Shown: positions 11,767-22,494 of the stretch, piece by piece
Layout: the number at the start of each line of letters is the position of its first letter
Numbering within the stretch: position 1 is the stretch's first letter
From: Pisaster brevispinus
Lineage: Eukaryota > Echinodermata > Asteroidea > Forcipulatida > Asteriidae
NCBI GenBank assembly: GCA_023634235.1
Contig: JAMKCF010000001.1
Location: 32,389,272-32,453,271 of the forward strand
Direction: 5' to 3'
Length of the DNA stretch: 64,000 nt
Notes under the pieces: model-generated
What the model was told of the DNA's origin: nothing
What the model saw: the letters and a program-made list of their open reading frames with translations, nothing else
Database searches by the model: none
Translations under genes and position numbers: made by a program

Positions 11767-11936
11767 ACATCACAGGGCGCCAAAGCCTATTATATGTAAA
11801 CTTAGTTGCCTGACAAGTACATGTATTTAATACCTAAAAGTAAAATTAGGTTAAATTACCTAAACAAAATGACCGTTATGATACAACCATCAAAATTGAT
11901 CCTGTGTCTGAGAAATTTCCCGCCGCAAAAATGCCA
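11767..11936. repeat. 170-bp split direct repeat of the Ngaro-like element, copy 2
   Basis: Second copy of 5380-5549, placed between the two large repeats on the gag side of the element. Confidence 0.9.
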
Positions 11937-11967
11937 GCATTAGGAGGAGTTGGGGATGGAGGTGGGT

Positions 11968-12649
11968 GATTACAACATAATGGAGCTCACATAGATGTGT
12001 TCTCCATGAATAGCTGTGACAAAGTGAGACAAATTTCTCATCAAGAACAGAAAAAACGTAAGATAAGATGCTGATTGGATACAAGTTGAAACCTTTCTCC
12101 TATTGGCTATTAGAAGAGCCAATCAGAAAAAATTAACCACTGAGCCCTGATTGGTCAAAATACCAGGATCTGATTGATCAACAGAACTTGATCTTGGATC
12201 CTTGTTTTGTCACAAAAATGTCAATGGGATTTTATGTGTTAAAAGATCCCCATAAGAAATGTGCACAGCATGAATGTAGGTCACCTCCACCCATTGACAT
12301 AAACTGCTTAAATGTAAATGGTTTATTGATCAGCTCTCTGACTGCTCCGCAGTTTACTCAACTAAGGTTTAATTAAGCTATTATCTGATCAACAGGATCC
12401 TCTGTTTGTCACAATTATGCAATAGAAATTAGAATGTTACAGTTTTCTGAAGTAGGCAATGGAAACTTTAGTGTTAAAGTTTCTGCACCTTGAGCAGCTG
12501 TAAAGTGTTATTGCACAGAACACAGGTATGAGTGTACTGTAACAACAACAGAGACCCTGCCTCTTCAACAACTAGGTAAGAAGAAACACAATTTAACAAC
12601 TGCTGAAGCTAAGAATAAGGCATTTGATCACTTAATGATAAAATGTGTT
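11968..12649. repeat. Large split direct repeat, copy 2 (682 bp)
   Basis: A copy of 10377-11183 without the internal duplication. It begins 31 bp after the second 170-bp repeat. Confidence 0.9.
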
Positions 12650-13488
12650 GTGATAAAAACATTGCCTCTTCAGTGCAACATCTCAAGAACTACACAACCC
12701 ATGTTCAATTTCTTTTCAGTTATAGACCCTTTGAGCATTGAAGACTGAACTTTGGATACCGTGACCCCAGGTTAACCTTTACTTCCAGGTCAACCGGAAG
12801 TGGGACCCTTTGAGCAGTGAAGATTGAACTTGGGTTACCGTGACCACATGTTGACCTTTACTTCCGGGTGAACCGGAACTGGAACCATATCTCAAGGACT
12901 ACACAACCGATTTTAAATTTCTTTTCAGTTATTTTAGACCCCTTGTGCATTGAAGATTGAACTTGGGTTTAATCAAAGCACAACAAAACGGAACAGCTTT
13001 GTGTTTGTTCACAAACACCTAATGTCTAGCTGTTATTATTATTCTTTGTTTCTGCCTAAATTCCCATAGCATTTGTACACGATGTTGTTTAATTCTTAAA
13101 GAATAATAAACATAATCTGAAAGAGTTAGATCCTATGTCAAATTGAAGCTCAGTACATGAACTTAACATTTATTGTGATAATTATTACAATTCTTAATTA
13201 GTTAGCCACTTTACAGGGAGGTGAATATATAATTAGCCACCCTTGTTGAGACCATATCTCAAAAAGTATACCGCCGATCGTCAAACTTATTTTAGTTTTA
13301 CACTTATGAGATGCTGCAGATGTGGTTTCCGGCCTAAAATAACGAACGACGTCACAATGACGTCATTTTCGCCTGTGTACAAAACACATAGAAATAGTGA
13401 AATCAAATCCGACTTCTAGAAACATAATTTTTCAATTAAGCTCAAATTTAACGTCCTAGATTACACAAATGTTTCTTAAATGTTTCTT
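12650..13488. repeat. Right flank of the Ngaro-like element
   Basis: 12670-12960 holds about three degenerate copies of a unit containing CTACACAACC and TTTGAGCATTGAAGA. A word GTTTGTTCACAAACACCTAA at 13000 recurs at 16690. No gene was seen. Confidence 0.55.
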
Positions 13489-14143
13489 AACTCACGTTTT
13501 CGGATCTAAAGGATAGTGGGTTGTCGCCACAACCACCCCGTACATCCAGCGAACCATGAATCAAGGCACAATTAACCTGATCAAAACAACATCTTTTGAA
13601 GGTATCAGACAGCATATCGAAACCGAATTGAATGACAATACCAATGGTGAAACCATGAGCGCAATGGTTAAATAAACATCATTAAGTCTAGACTCCGAAA
13701 TTGTATTTGTAGCGTGCTTCATTGTGTCACACAATAAACCATAAAAAGCAGTCATGTAACACGGCACCTTTTTACATAAGTTACGAGTATGGGATCAAAG
13801 TTGTCCCAATACAATGTCTTTGAACGAAAACCCCGATGGTGTAGATTAAACACACGGCCTAAATTAAGCCAAGATAAAACCCATTACTTTACGTCGGGCA
13901 AACTGTGTTTACTGTCTTCCCGTTTGATGATGTACTTTATTCAAAATGCTGCGCAGTGCATGAGCAGTAGTTAACATTATGTACACAAGGGGTTGTTCGC
14001 TTTTCGTACTAACTTGTGAGACATGCTCAGTTTTAGACTCAGTATCAGAATGAAGGTTACATGCAGACTTAGTTTTGATAGGCACATTTCAAGTCAAAAT
14101 AAGTGCATGCCAAAGGTGAACGGTTCTACCTCTTAGTAAGACC
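13489..14143. repeat. Duplicated block, copy 1
   Basis: It matches 15639-16638 in direct orientation, starting at CTCACGTTTT and ending at CTACCTCTTAG-AAGACCA. It contains one copy of a unit that is amplified in the other block. Confidence 0.8.
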
Positions 14144-15638
14144 ATGGAGGAAGGAACGTCCACGGTAAGACCTTCTGGCACAAAAACTTGTTGAAACATT
14201 GTCAGTAGAACAATTTTTGATTCCCAGGCAAAATTCACGGAATGGGTACAGCGTAAAATAAGATTGTTATTGTCTAAAAAATGTCAAGTCTTAGGCATAT
14301 TTACGGCCAGTGTTGTTGCGTCTTTTGTATATTGTACAAAAAGTCTTTACGTACGCCAACTTACACGAGTCTAAGTTCGCTCACACGATTTGAGAAGAAT
14401 ATTGTTTATAGCTCTCAGCGTCGTGTGTATCAACTAATGGAGTGTGAATGCGACAGCGTGAATGTAAAACCCCCAAACAAATTGGCGGGGGTTACAATAG
14501 GGCAGGAATTAGAGCTGAATGGAAACAAGGGGGGAATTTACATTTTTCATAGGGGTGAAGAGCCAAAATTAACAATAAAGTCATATCCCATATTTACTGT
14601 TTTAGCCAAACAAGAACATATTCAGTATTAAAAAGACACAACAAAAAAGTGTTACAATTATGATTTTAGTACAATAGCATAGACCGGAATTTAAATCAAA
14701 ATCAAATCAAAATCATAATGTGCTACTAATGCCCTGTCGTGTCATGCACTAAGATGTTATCAGCGGAACTTAGCAGGGGGTAGTAACATTTCGCCATAGT
14801 AGGTTAACATGATCCAGTTCCTGAACCTGTCCATGAGTTTGAGACAGTAGATATGACCCTAATTCCACGCAGACGTTACATTTATCGTTCATCCCGTGGT
14901 TTTTTTTTTTCACTGAACATTTTTTTAAGGACGTACCTTTCGTTCCTTTAGAAATTTTAGTTATCTATTTCTAAAGGTTTTTTGAGAAGATGGTTTTTGC
15001 CTATTGCCACGGTCACAATATTTTGTGTAGGTCGACGGATGAACATTTGCCGAAGGCCTAATGTTAATTCTAAGGCAACATACGCATCTAAAACAGAAAA
15101 ACAACAAATGTCGTTTACGCCAAAGATATGTTGTTTATGGAATTATTAATACCGAAGCAGGTAGCAACGCAAAACATCATTTACGAATGTTCTCTAGTGT
15201 AAACGATAAGTTAAAACAGACTCGTCCAGACAGTCTTTAATGTATGGCCATGCAAACTCGCATCGGATACCGACATGTGTATGTACATAATAGTGCATGT
15301 ACATGCACTTGAAAACCCGCTGAAATGTTTTGAACGTTGAGCTGCCAACTGTCTAATTTGCGAGAGTCGAATGAGATTAATTTCAACTAATTGGCGCATA
15401 GGTAGCGGGACCCCCCCCCCCCCACCATTTTCGAGTGGTTTTCTTTTAACAAGCAAGCTAAATCACTCTGACTTCATTTCGAAAGAAAAAATGAATTCTG
15501 TTTCAAACTGCTTCCAAACAGAACTACATGTACAGTATACATATAAATGCAATATAGTGTTAATGACATCACGTTTTGACCTTAATAGGCATATATTTAG
15601 CTAGACGAGAATAGTACTAGGGTCGAACATGAAATAAT
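14144..15638. other. Non-coding between duplicated blocks
   Basis: A 116-codon frame at 14281-14631 has no recognisable domain and no splice or transposon context; left unannotated. Otherwise nothing. Confidence 0.5.
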
Positions 15639-16638
15639 AACTCACGTTTTCAGTTCTAAGGATAATAGTGGGTTGTCGCCACAACCACCCCGTACATTCA
15701 GCGAACCATAAATCACTGCACAATTAACCTGATCAAAACAAAATTTATGTTTTGAAGGTATCAGACGGCATATCAAAACTGAATTTAATGACAATACCAA
15801 TGGTGAAACCATGAGCGCAATGGTTAAATGAACAACATAAAGTCTAGACTCCGAAGTTGTATTGGTAGTGTGCTTCATTGTGTCACACAATAAGCCATAA
15901 AAAGCAGTCATGCAACACGGCACTTTTTTACATAAGTTACGAGTATGGGATCAAAGTTGTTCCAATACAATGTCTTTATACGAAAACCCTGAAAATTAAA
16001 AAAGTCCATCTTTTGGTGTAGATTAAACACACGGCCTAAATTAAGCCAAGATAAAATAAATTTACTTTACGTCGGGCAAACCGTTTTTACTGTCTTCCCG
16101 TTTGATGATGTAGTTTATTCAAAATGCGGCGCAGTGCATGAGCAGTAGTTCACTTTACGTACACTTTAAGTACTAACTTATGAGACCTGCTCCTTGATAT
16201 TGCAGGGTTATTTCGCTTTATGTACTAGTTTGTGAGTCCTAATCCTTGATGTGAGAGGTTGTTCTCTTTACGTACTAACTTGTGAGACATGTTATTTGAT
16301 ATGAGGCTTATTTCATTTTACGTACTAACTTTTGAAAGCTGTTCCTTGGTATGACAGGTAGTTCACTTTGCGTACACAATGCAAACTAACTTATGGGACC
16401 TGTTTTTTGTATATGATAAAATACAGGGTTATATCGCTCTGCGTACTTATTTGTGAGATCAGTTCCTTGATACATGATATGGGTTGTTCACTTTACGTAC
16501 TAACTTGTGAGACCAGTTCAGTTTTTGACTCAGTACCAGAATGAAGGTTACAAATAGGTTTAGGTTTTGATAGGTACATTTCAAGTCTAAAAAAGTGCAT
16601 GGGAAAGGTGAAAGATTTTCTACCTCTTAGTCAGACCA
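15639..16638. repeat. Duplicated block, copy 2, with internal minisatellite
   Basis: Same ends as 13489-14143, but 16140-16520 holds about seven copies of a roughly 50-bp unit containing TTTACGTACTAACTTGTGAG. Ends lack TG...CA and no integrase or protease was seen between the blocks, so an LTR element is not supported. Confidence 0.75.
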
Positions 16639-16993
16639 ACTTTAAAGTTCTGGAGTGCTAATCAAAACAAAACTACTCGGAACAGCTCTGTGTTTGTTCA
16701 CAAACACCTAATGTTTAGTTATTATTATTATTATGTTATCATCCTGCCCTGCTTCGTAGGGTTGCTATAAAGAAAGAAGAAAGGGAGAAAGAATTGCCAT
16801 AGTATAATTATATACTTCGCATGACTCGTTCGTTTGTTCGTTCGTTCGTACGAAGAATATCAAGGTGTACATCTAAATAGGAAGATCCTTATTTAGTCAG
16901 CTGATGGTCTCATCATCGAGCTCTCGAGGTCCAGAAGCACCGTGAGGGGATTTGAAGATAGGACAAGCATCGATGACGTGATCCATATACATG

Positions 16994-17297
16994 TAGACCC
17001 ATTGCATATGACGTCACACTCTCAAAAAAGAGGCAGATCATTGGACGATAGCTGTTCTCTGTGCGTAAAAACGTGCGCGTGACCTCAGCGTACCTGTAGC
17101 GTTTCGCCTTATGCAAGGGCGGTCTAATAATTGATTTATATAGACCCTTTACAGAACACACAACGCACCTCCGAACAATGCGCGTAATTTTGGGTGTCAA
17201 CTCTCTTTTGTGCACGTTTGCATACGATTTTGAAACCCAAAATGACACTCAGGATAGCCACATGTGAGTACGCTGCGCGTTGTGCAAGGGGTCTATA
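16994..17297. mobile_element. MITE (TA target), copy 1
   Basis: About 300 bp with terminal inverted repeats GACCCATTGCA / TGCAAGGGGTC, flanked by TA on both sides, as in Tc1/mariner-type insertions. Over 95% like 38649-38950. Confidence 0.8.
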
Positions 17298-17860
17298 GTT
17301 TGGATCTTTCCACAGGCACAGTTTGGCGATTGATCAGCTCCAATTTCATGCAGGAAATGTTGTGTTCGGCCAACCCCAGTTCTGATACTTCGCATGAACA
17401 TGTGGAGAAGGTAGAGTAAGAAATTGAGCATTCTAGCAATACAAATTACGTCAGCCTGATTCCCAGGGATGCTATAATTTGGGGTAAACAAACTGCAAGG
17501 ATTTTTAGACTAGTTCTTTGTGAAGGAGCCCTCCTTGGGATGAATGGAAATGGCCATTGTTCCTGAGAAGTTACGGCTCCAAGCAGATTACGGCTCGTCG
17601 ATTTTTTTTATAGTACAATCAACTTTTTTAAAGCAGAATTTGGGGCGATTCATGGTCTTAACTCATGCATGATGATCCTACCTACCATCAATGATTAAAA
17701 AACTTATTTACATGCGAACTCTTTCATAAACGAAACCTACAAAGCAAGGCTCATCGTGAGCCCTGCAGGGAACCAGTTACTAGCAATGAATGTGGCTGGT
17801 AACCAAATCTCCTAAGCAGTTTGGGTTGTGTAACAGAGAATTTCTAAGCTGAACTCGTGG

Positions 17861-17868
17861 TATTTAAA
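17861..17868 (+). promoter_or_regulatory. TATA box of the secreted NTF2-like gene
   Basis: TATTTAAA lies 76 bp before the ATG. A plausible initiator (TCACTCT) lies about 28 bp downstream near 17889, giving a 5' leader of about 55 nt. Confidence 0.55.
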
Positions 17869-17943
17869 GCAAGCTGCCAGCGTGAGGTGATCACTCTACG
17901 AGCTCTTCGTCTGAACCTGTAGACCGCCTCAACGCTCCCCAGC

Positions 17944-20900
17944 ATGTCTCTCTTTACCTGCATCCGCACTCTCTTGGTGATTGGTTTGGTTCTGATACCA
18001 AGCCTCATTAATGCTGAAACAATGTTTGGAAATGAGGAAGACAACGGTCTCATGAACCAGGTTCGTGAACTTCTGGCACGTCTCAAAGAAGAGGAAACCA
18101 CACGGGGAGTTGATAAGGGTAAGGAGCAGGCAGGTGTAACACTTCTGACTGGTTCTCGGTGTTGCAAAACGTCTACGAAATTCTGATTTGTTTATTGCAT
18201 CGTTATTTGTTTGTTTGTCATTTCTTTCTTTCTTTCTTTCTTCTTTCTTAGTTGTCTTTATTGTCGTTGTAGTTTTTTTTTTCTTTTTTTTAAATACTTT
18301 TTATAAGTAGTTTTTGTGTGTTAATGTTTGTTTGTTTGCTGGGGTGTTTGTTTGTTTGTTTGTTTGCTGGAGGAGGTGTCAAATGGTTCCAATGTGCTTT
18401 AATTTGTGCGTATTTGATTAATTTCAGATGCTTTGAAGATGAAGATCTCGGCACTCAACAGCAAGTATTCTGACCTCATCGCCAGCAAGGACGTTCAGGG
18501 TATCTTGGATATGTATGAACCCAATGCAGTCCGTATATCCAATGGGGTATCAAAGACCGGGCTTGACGGTAAGTATCGATTCGACCCTCAATTTGACAGT
18601 CATAAACATACAATCTTACAGAGCGCGAGGTTTTCAACATTTTCACAAAAAAGAACTGTATTCATTTAGCAACCAGCTGCAAACCATACGCCGATTTGAA
18701 GGCCCTTTTCGAAAACCAGTGCTTCGGTGTGGGGCTCAGATTGATCAGGCTCCGTACATCATTGAAAGCATGCGATTTCCTGACGGGCCATTGGCGTGGT
18801 TTCGAAAGGATAAACAAACTATATGCTATCCTGACCAGTTCCAGTAAGAGCGGCCAATTATCGCTTACATACGTTCGCATTAAAACAAAGTGGGATTATA
18901 TTATTTTTAGAAATGTTTCGACTTGAGACGTTCACCCATAAGTTATATTTATTTTTGATTTAATGGGAGAACACAATTTTGCAGGAGTGTGAGCTCCAAA
19001 ACAGAACGGAAAGAAATATACAGCCTCAACAAATTAATTGTACACAACAACCAAATATGTTGAGCTGTGCCAAAAAGTCAATCAGTTGGTTTGTTTATCT
19101 TGTTGGGGTCGTCTGAGAAGAAGTTGTATTACACGGAAGTGCATAAAGGATATAGTTTTAAAAAGACTATTCCGCCCAAGCGGATTACTAATTCGCCCAG
19201 GCGGATTACTTCAGACAGCAGCATGGCAGCAAGAGAGAGACACGTCTTTTTGACTATAAGCCAAGCTGGAAGTAGACTGAACTTAACCATAAGCTACCGA
19301 TTCCTATTGATGTAACAATATCTGTGTTTATACCCGCCTACAGAGGGCGCTGTTTACGGAGTTTGATTAAATATGGCTTCTTCATAACATAGTCGTTCCA
19401 ATCTTGTGTGTCCCTACAAAGGCGTCAATCTCTTTAGTCTGAGAAGAACCTTATTCTTTTAACAATTGACAAGTGAATTTGCACTATTGTAACTGTCGCG
19501 CATGTCTGTTGAGTAGTAATCCGCCCGGGCGATTTTCTTTTCTTTCTTTCTTTCTTTTTTTTTCTTTTTTTTACCACGTCCTTTAAACACTTCCGTAGTA
19601 TTAAGGTTTTCCCTTCGTCGTGGTTGTGATTTGCTCCTTCGGAGTGGTGGGTATGGTAGGCAAAATGCCCAATAATTCGATAAACACTTTTTATCGCCGA
19701 TGAACAGCGTTTATCAGTTGATAAAAAGAGTTTTTCGGGATGAGAAATAGAGTTTTTCTATAAACACTGGTTATCAAGTGATAAACATGTTTTTTGGAAA
19801 AACTGTGTTTATCGGTCGAAAAACAGTGTTTATCGAAGTATTGGGCATTTGGCTTGCCATAGGTGTGTAGTCTATCGGAGTCGAAACCTTTACGCCCAAC
19901 TCACAACAACCACCACGCACGACTCACAACTCCAACAGACAACTGACAACTCTGCCGGTGCAGTCCACCAAAACAACGAAGGCTGTCTGTCCCCCATGAA
20001 ACACGAATGTGTACAAATTTGGGAAGATTAGTTTCTGCGGAGAAATGTCTACCGCACTAACAACATTTTCACAGACAAGGTAAATGTTATCAGACAATAA
20101 TTTTTTTTATTAAAGGTCCTCTATTTTTATCACTGCAGGACTCCAATCTCAAATTGAGAGCTGGATTAATTACGTGACCAGAGCAGAATTGACCACCGAG
20201 ACGCTGTTGCCCCTCGATAAAGACGCCAAGTTTGTCTTCGAGAAGAAAGCGTTCGCAATGTACAGTCCCAGTTCCGCAGATGCACTCAACTCTGGCATGT
20301 AAGTTTGGTGTTGTTGTTGGGGTTTTGGGGTTTTTTGGGGGGGTGTTTGTTTGTTTGTTTGTTTTTTGCCATTGACCTGTACCGCTGTTGCTTGCTCACA
20401 ATTTTCTTTTTGACACGTGCTTACTGAGCGCCTGAAAGTTCGCGCAAATCAGTCACTCTTGGGAGCCAATTTGCGTTGATTTTTAGTAGCTCCACATCCC
20501 AAACAGGGCCCATTCAGAATAGTCAATGTTAACAAATTTCGATGTTTTTTTTTTTTATTGTTTTGACCCACCCAGCCACCCAAATTTTTTGTTTTTTTTA
20601 TATTGAATGGCTTCATAATATAATCTCTACACTGAAGAACAAAGTAATGCCTCAAATGAACCAGATATTTTAGACAAAAGGTCTCCAACATCAGCAGTTT
20701 TTAATGGTTTTTTCAGGCATACTCAAACAGTTTAATCAGGAATTGATTTGACAATCTTGGCCAGCTGGGTACTTTTTCTTCTTATTCGTTTGTTAATTTA
20801 TATACTTTTTTTTTTTACGGAATTTCGATTTTCAGTTATTTCGAAATTCGAAATTTTGAATTGTTTTAACACTGACTTATTCTGAATGGCTCCTTAAAGG

Positions 20901-21359
20901 TTAGTGACGAAAGATATCGATACAGCGCAAAGAATCTGGCACAAACTCCGCCGATGGTCGATACCTCTTGGTGACCTGTCGGCGACCTCTCGGTGACCTC
21001 TCGGGCGACTAGAGTGATTCAACTTACCAGAAACCATAGAGCACAGGGAGATTGATTAGATCGACCATGGACTGGAGCATGGTCGATCTAGTCATTTCGA
21101 GAGCTACGTCACACAGAGTCTAGTCACTCTAGTCGCCCACCCGAACTTGCCCTAAGGTCTTCGCGTCCCAGCAGGACTGGCGGCAAACACTAGTACATGA
21201 CGTCGCAAAAGGGTTTGTCTACGAAGTCACATACTTTTTTGCTTTTGCTGTTTTCTACCAATAAACTTCTCTGTTTCTTTTTTTTACAGGACTGTTATGG
21301 TGTGGAAGTTGACTGACGCCGGATACAAAGTCGCCATAGAGTTGAATTTCACATCATAA
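17944..21359 (+). CDS. Secreted SnoaL/NTF2-like (DUF4440-type) protein, four exons
   Basis: Exons 17944-18118, 18428-18568, 20139-20298 and 21290-21359 join in phase (1, 1, 2) to give 181 residues and a TAA. Donors are GTAAGG, GTAAGT, GTAAGT; acceptors TTTCAG, CTGCAG, TTACAG. Residues 1-24 form a signal peptide (LLVIGLVLIPSLINA, cleavage likely before ETMFG). A charged helix follows (MNQVRELLARLKEEE), then a domain of about 120 residues: KISALNSKYSDLIASKDVQG, ILDMYEPNAVRISNG, and later strands ending MVWKLTDAGYKVAIELNF. The 'Y...A.KD......Y.PNA....G' pattern is that of SnoaL-like/DUF4440 NTF2-fold domains. No glycan-anchor or membrane segment follows, so a secreted product is inferred. The substrate or partner is unknown. 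The gene stands alone between repeats, with a MITE in intron 2. Confidence 0.8.
19654..19859. mobile_element. 206-bp MITE in intron 2 of the NTF2-like gene
   Basis: Terminal inverted repeats of about 35 bp (outer part TGGTAGGCAAAATGCCCAA) with TA on each side. The interior repeats GATAAACACT-type words in both directions, so nearly the whole element is quasi-palindromic. Confidence 0.8.
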
Positions 21360-22494
21360 ATGACAATTTGGCAATTGGACCTGACCCTTGACCTTTCAGT
21401 GATGACCCTGAGATTCCATAATTAATTATTTGTTGTTTTATCTTAAAGTGTGAACTGGTGTTAACGAGGAATACCCCGCATGCATTAATCCTAAAATATT
21501 ACTTTATATTTAACACAAAATAATAACAATTTGGGGCTGAACAAAGAAAAATTGACTTTAGCAGGAACTGAACCAACAACCCCCGGCTTCATGTGCGTGT
21601 GTCGTAGGGAAACCTTTCAACCGGAGTCTGTCCCCCATATTGGAAAATAACATGGTCTAAAAGAGGTTGATTCAAAAGAGGGCGCTATCAGCAGAAGTTT
21701 GTACACAGTTCGCCGTATTGGGGGGAGGGGAGACATAATATCTGGGGGACGGAACCCTTGCCATACCGGCGCTGTAGCAATTGAGCTAATATGGAGACCG
21801 CTAACAGAGGGCTATATAGCTCAGTTGGTTGACTACCACCGGCACAATAATCCTGAGGTGGTTGGTTCAAATCCTTCTTTTTCAAAACCAAATCATTTTT
21901 CAAATATACCCAGTCAGTTTCCCTTGGGCATGGTTTTTAGCTTATTAATTTTAAAATCACACTTGATGTTATCTTTTGCTCGGGATACTTCAGCAGTTTC
22001 TAGTGACGAAATAGCTTCCAGTGACGTAATAGTTTCCAATGACGTAATCAGGCATTTTTAATTAGGGGTTGGGGCAAGCAAGTGCACAAACATAACTTTT
22101 ATTTTTGGGGGGTACTAATTAATGCATAAATTCATTTATTTGTTTATTTGTTTTCTTTTTTCAAATCTTGTTGGGAGAAGAGATGAGTGGGGACTAGGGT
22201 TTTGAGCGGGAGAGGGCGCTAAAGCCCCGATTCCCCCCTGGTTACGTCGCTGGAGCAGTGACCTTTAATTCACTCTTTGCATGACGTGAATCCACGTGAG
22301 ATCACGCGCAGTGATGGCGCGTTTTGAGAATTTGACGTCCTATGCCAGGGGTCTATTGTGTTCCTGTTTTTTATTGAGTGTCATTAAATTAGTTAAGTGT
22401 AGCTTCTAAAACTTCATTTCCGTTACAAAAGTTTCTCTTTTTTGTTGAGTTTTGCCTATTCTACTCCATTTACAGCAGTCGTTTTTATAATTGC
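21360..22494. other. Region 3' of the NTF2-like gene
   Basis: No canonical AATAAA close to the stop. Contains a tRNA-like SINE head (21793-21895) and a (GACGTAAT)-type short duplication near 22005-22045. Confidence 0.5.
21793..21895 (+). mobile_element. tRNA-like SINE head, second family
   Basis: It has an A box like TAGCTCAGTTGG and a B box-like GGTTCAAATCC, preceded by a GGAGACCGC block shared with 47285-47370 and 58740-58865. Confidence 0.5.

Larger units (their letters stand above)
5380..12649 (-). mobile_element. Ngaro-like tyrosine-recombinase retrotransposon (degenerate)
   Basis: Minus-strand ORFs in order are gag, reverse transcriptase, RNase H-tyrosine recombinase, and an SGNH hydrolase. 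This set is known from Ngaro elements of the DIRS order, which integrate with a tyrosine recombinase. Two direct-repeat pairs frame it: a 170-bp repeat (5380-5549, 11767-11936) and a roughly 0.7-0.8 kb repeat (10377-11183, 11968-12649). The RT region and the hydrolase are each broken by a frameshift, so this copy is probably inactive. The exact ends are uncertain because of the repeat layout. Confidence 0.85.

Noticed and set aside
14281..14631. 116-codon frame
   Set aside because: No recognisable motif, signal peptide or splice context; chance length in moderately AT-rich DNA.
13489..16638. LTR retrotransposon
   Set aside because: The blocks lack TG...CA ends, a primer-binding site and any pol sequence between them.
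17844..18167. Minus-strand frame of 107 codons over the NTF2-like first exon
   Set aside because: Arg/Ser-rich shadow of the plus-strand exon, which has a signal peptide, donor and phase-matched partners.
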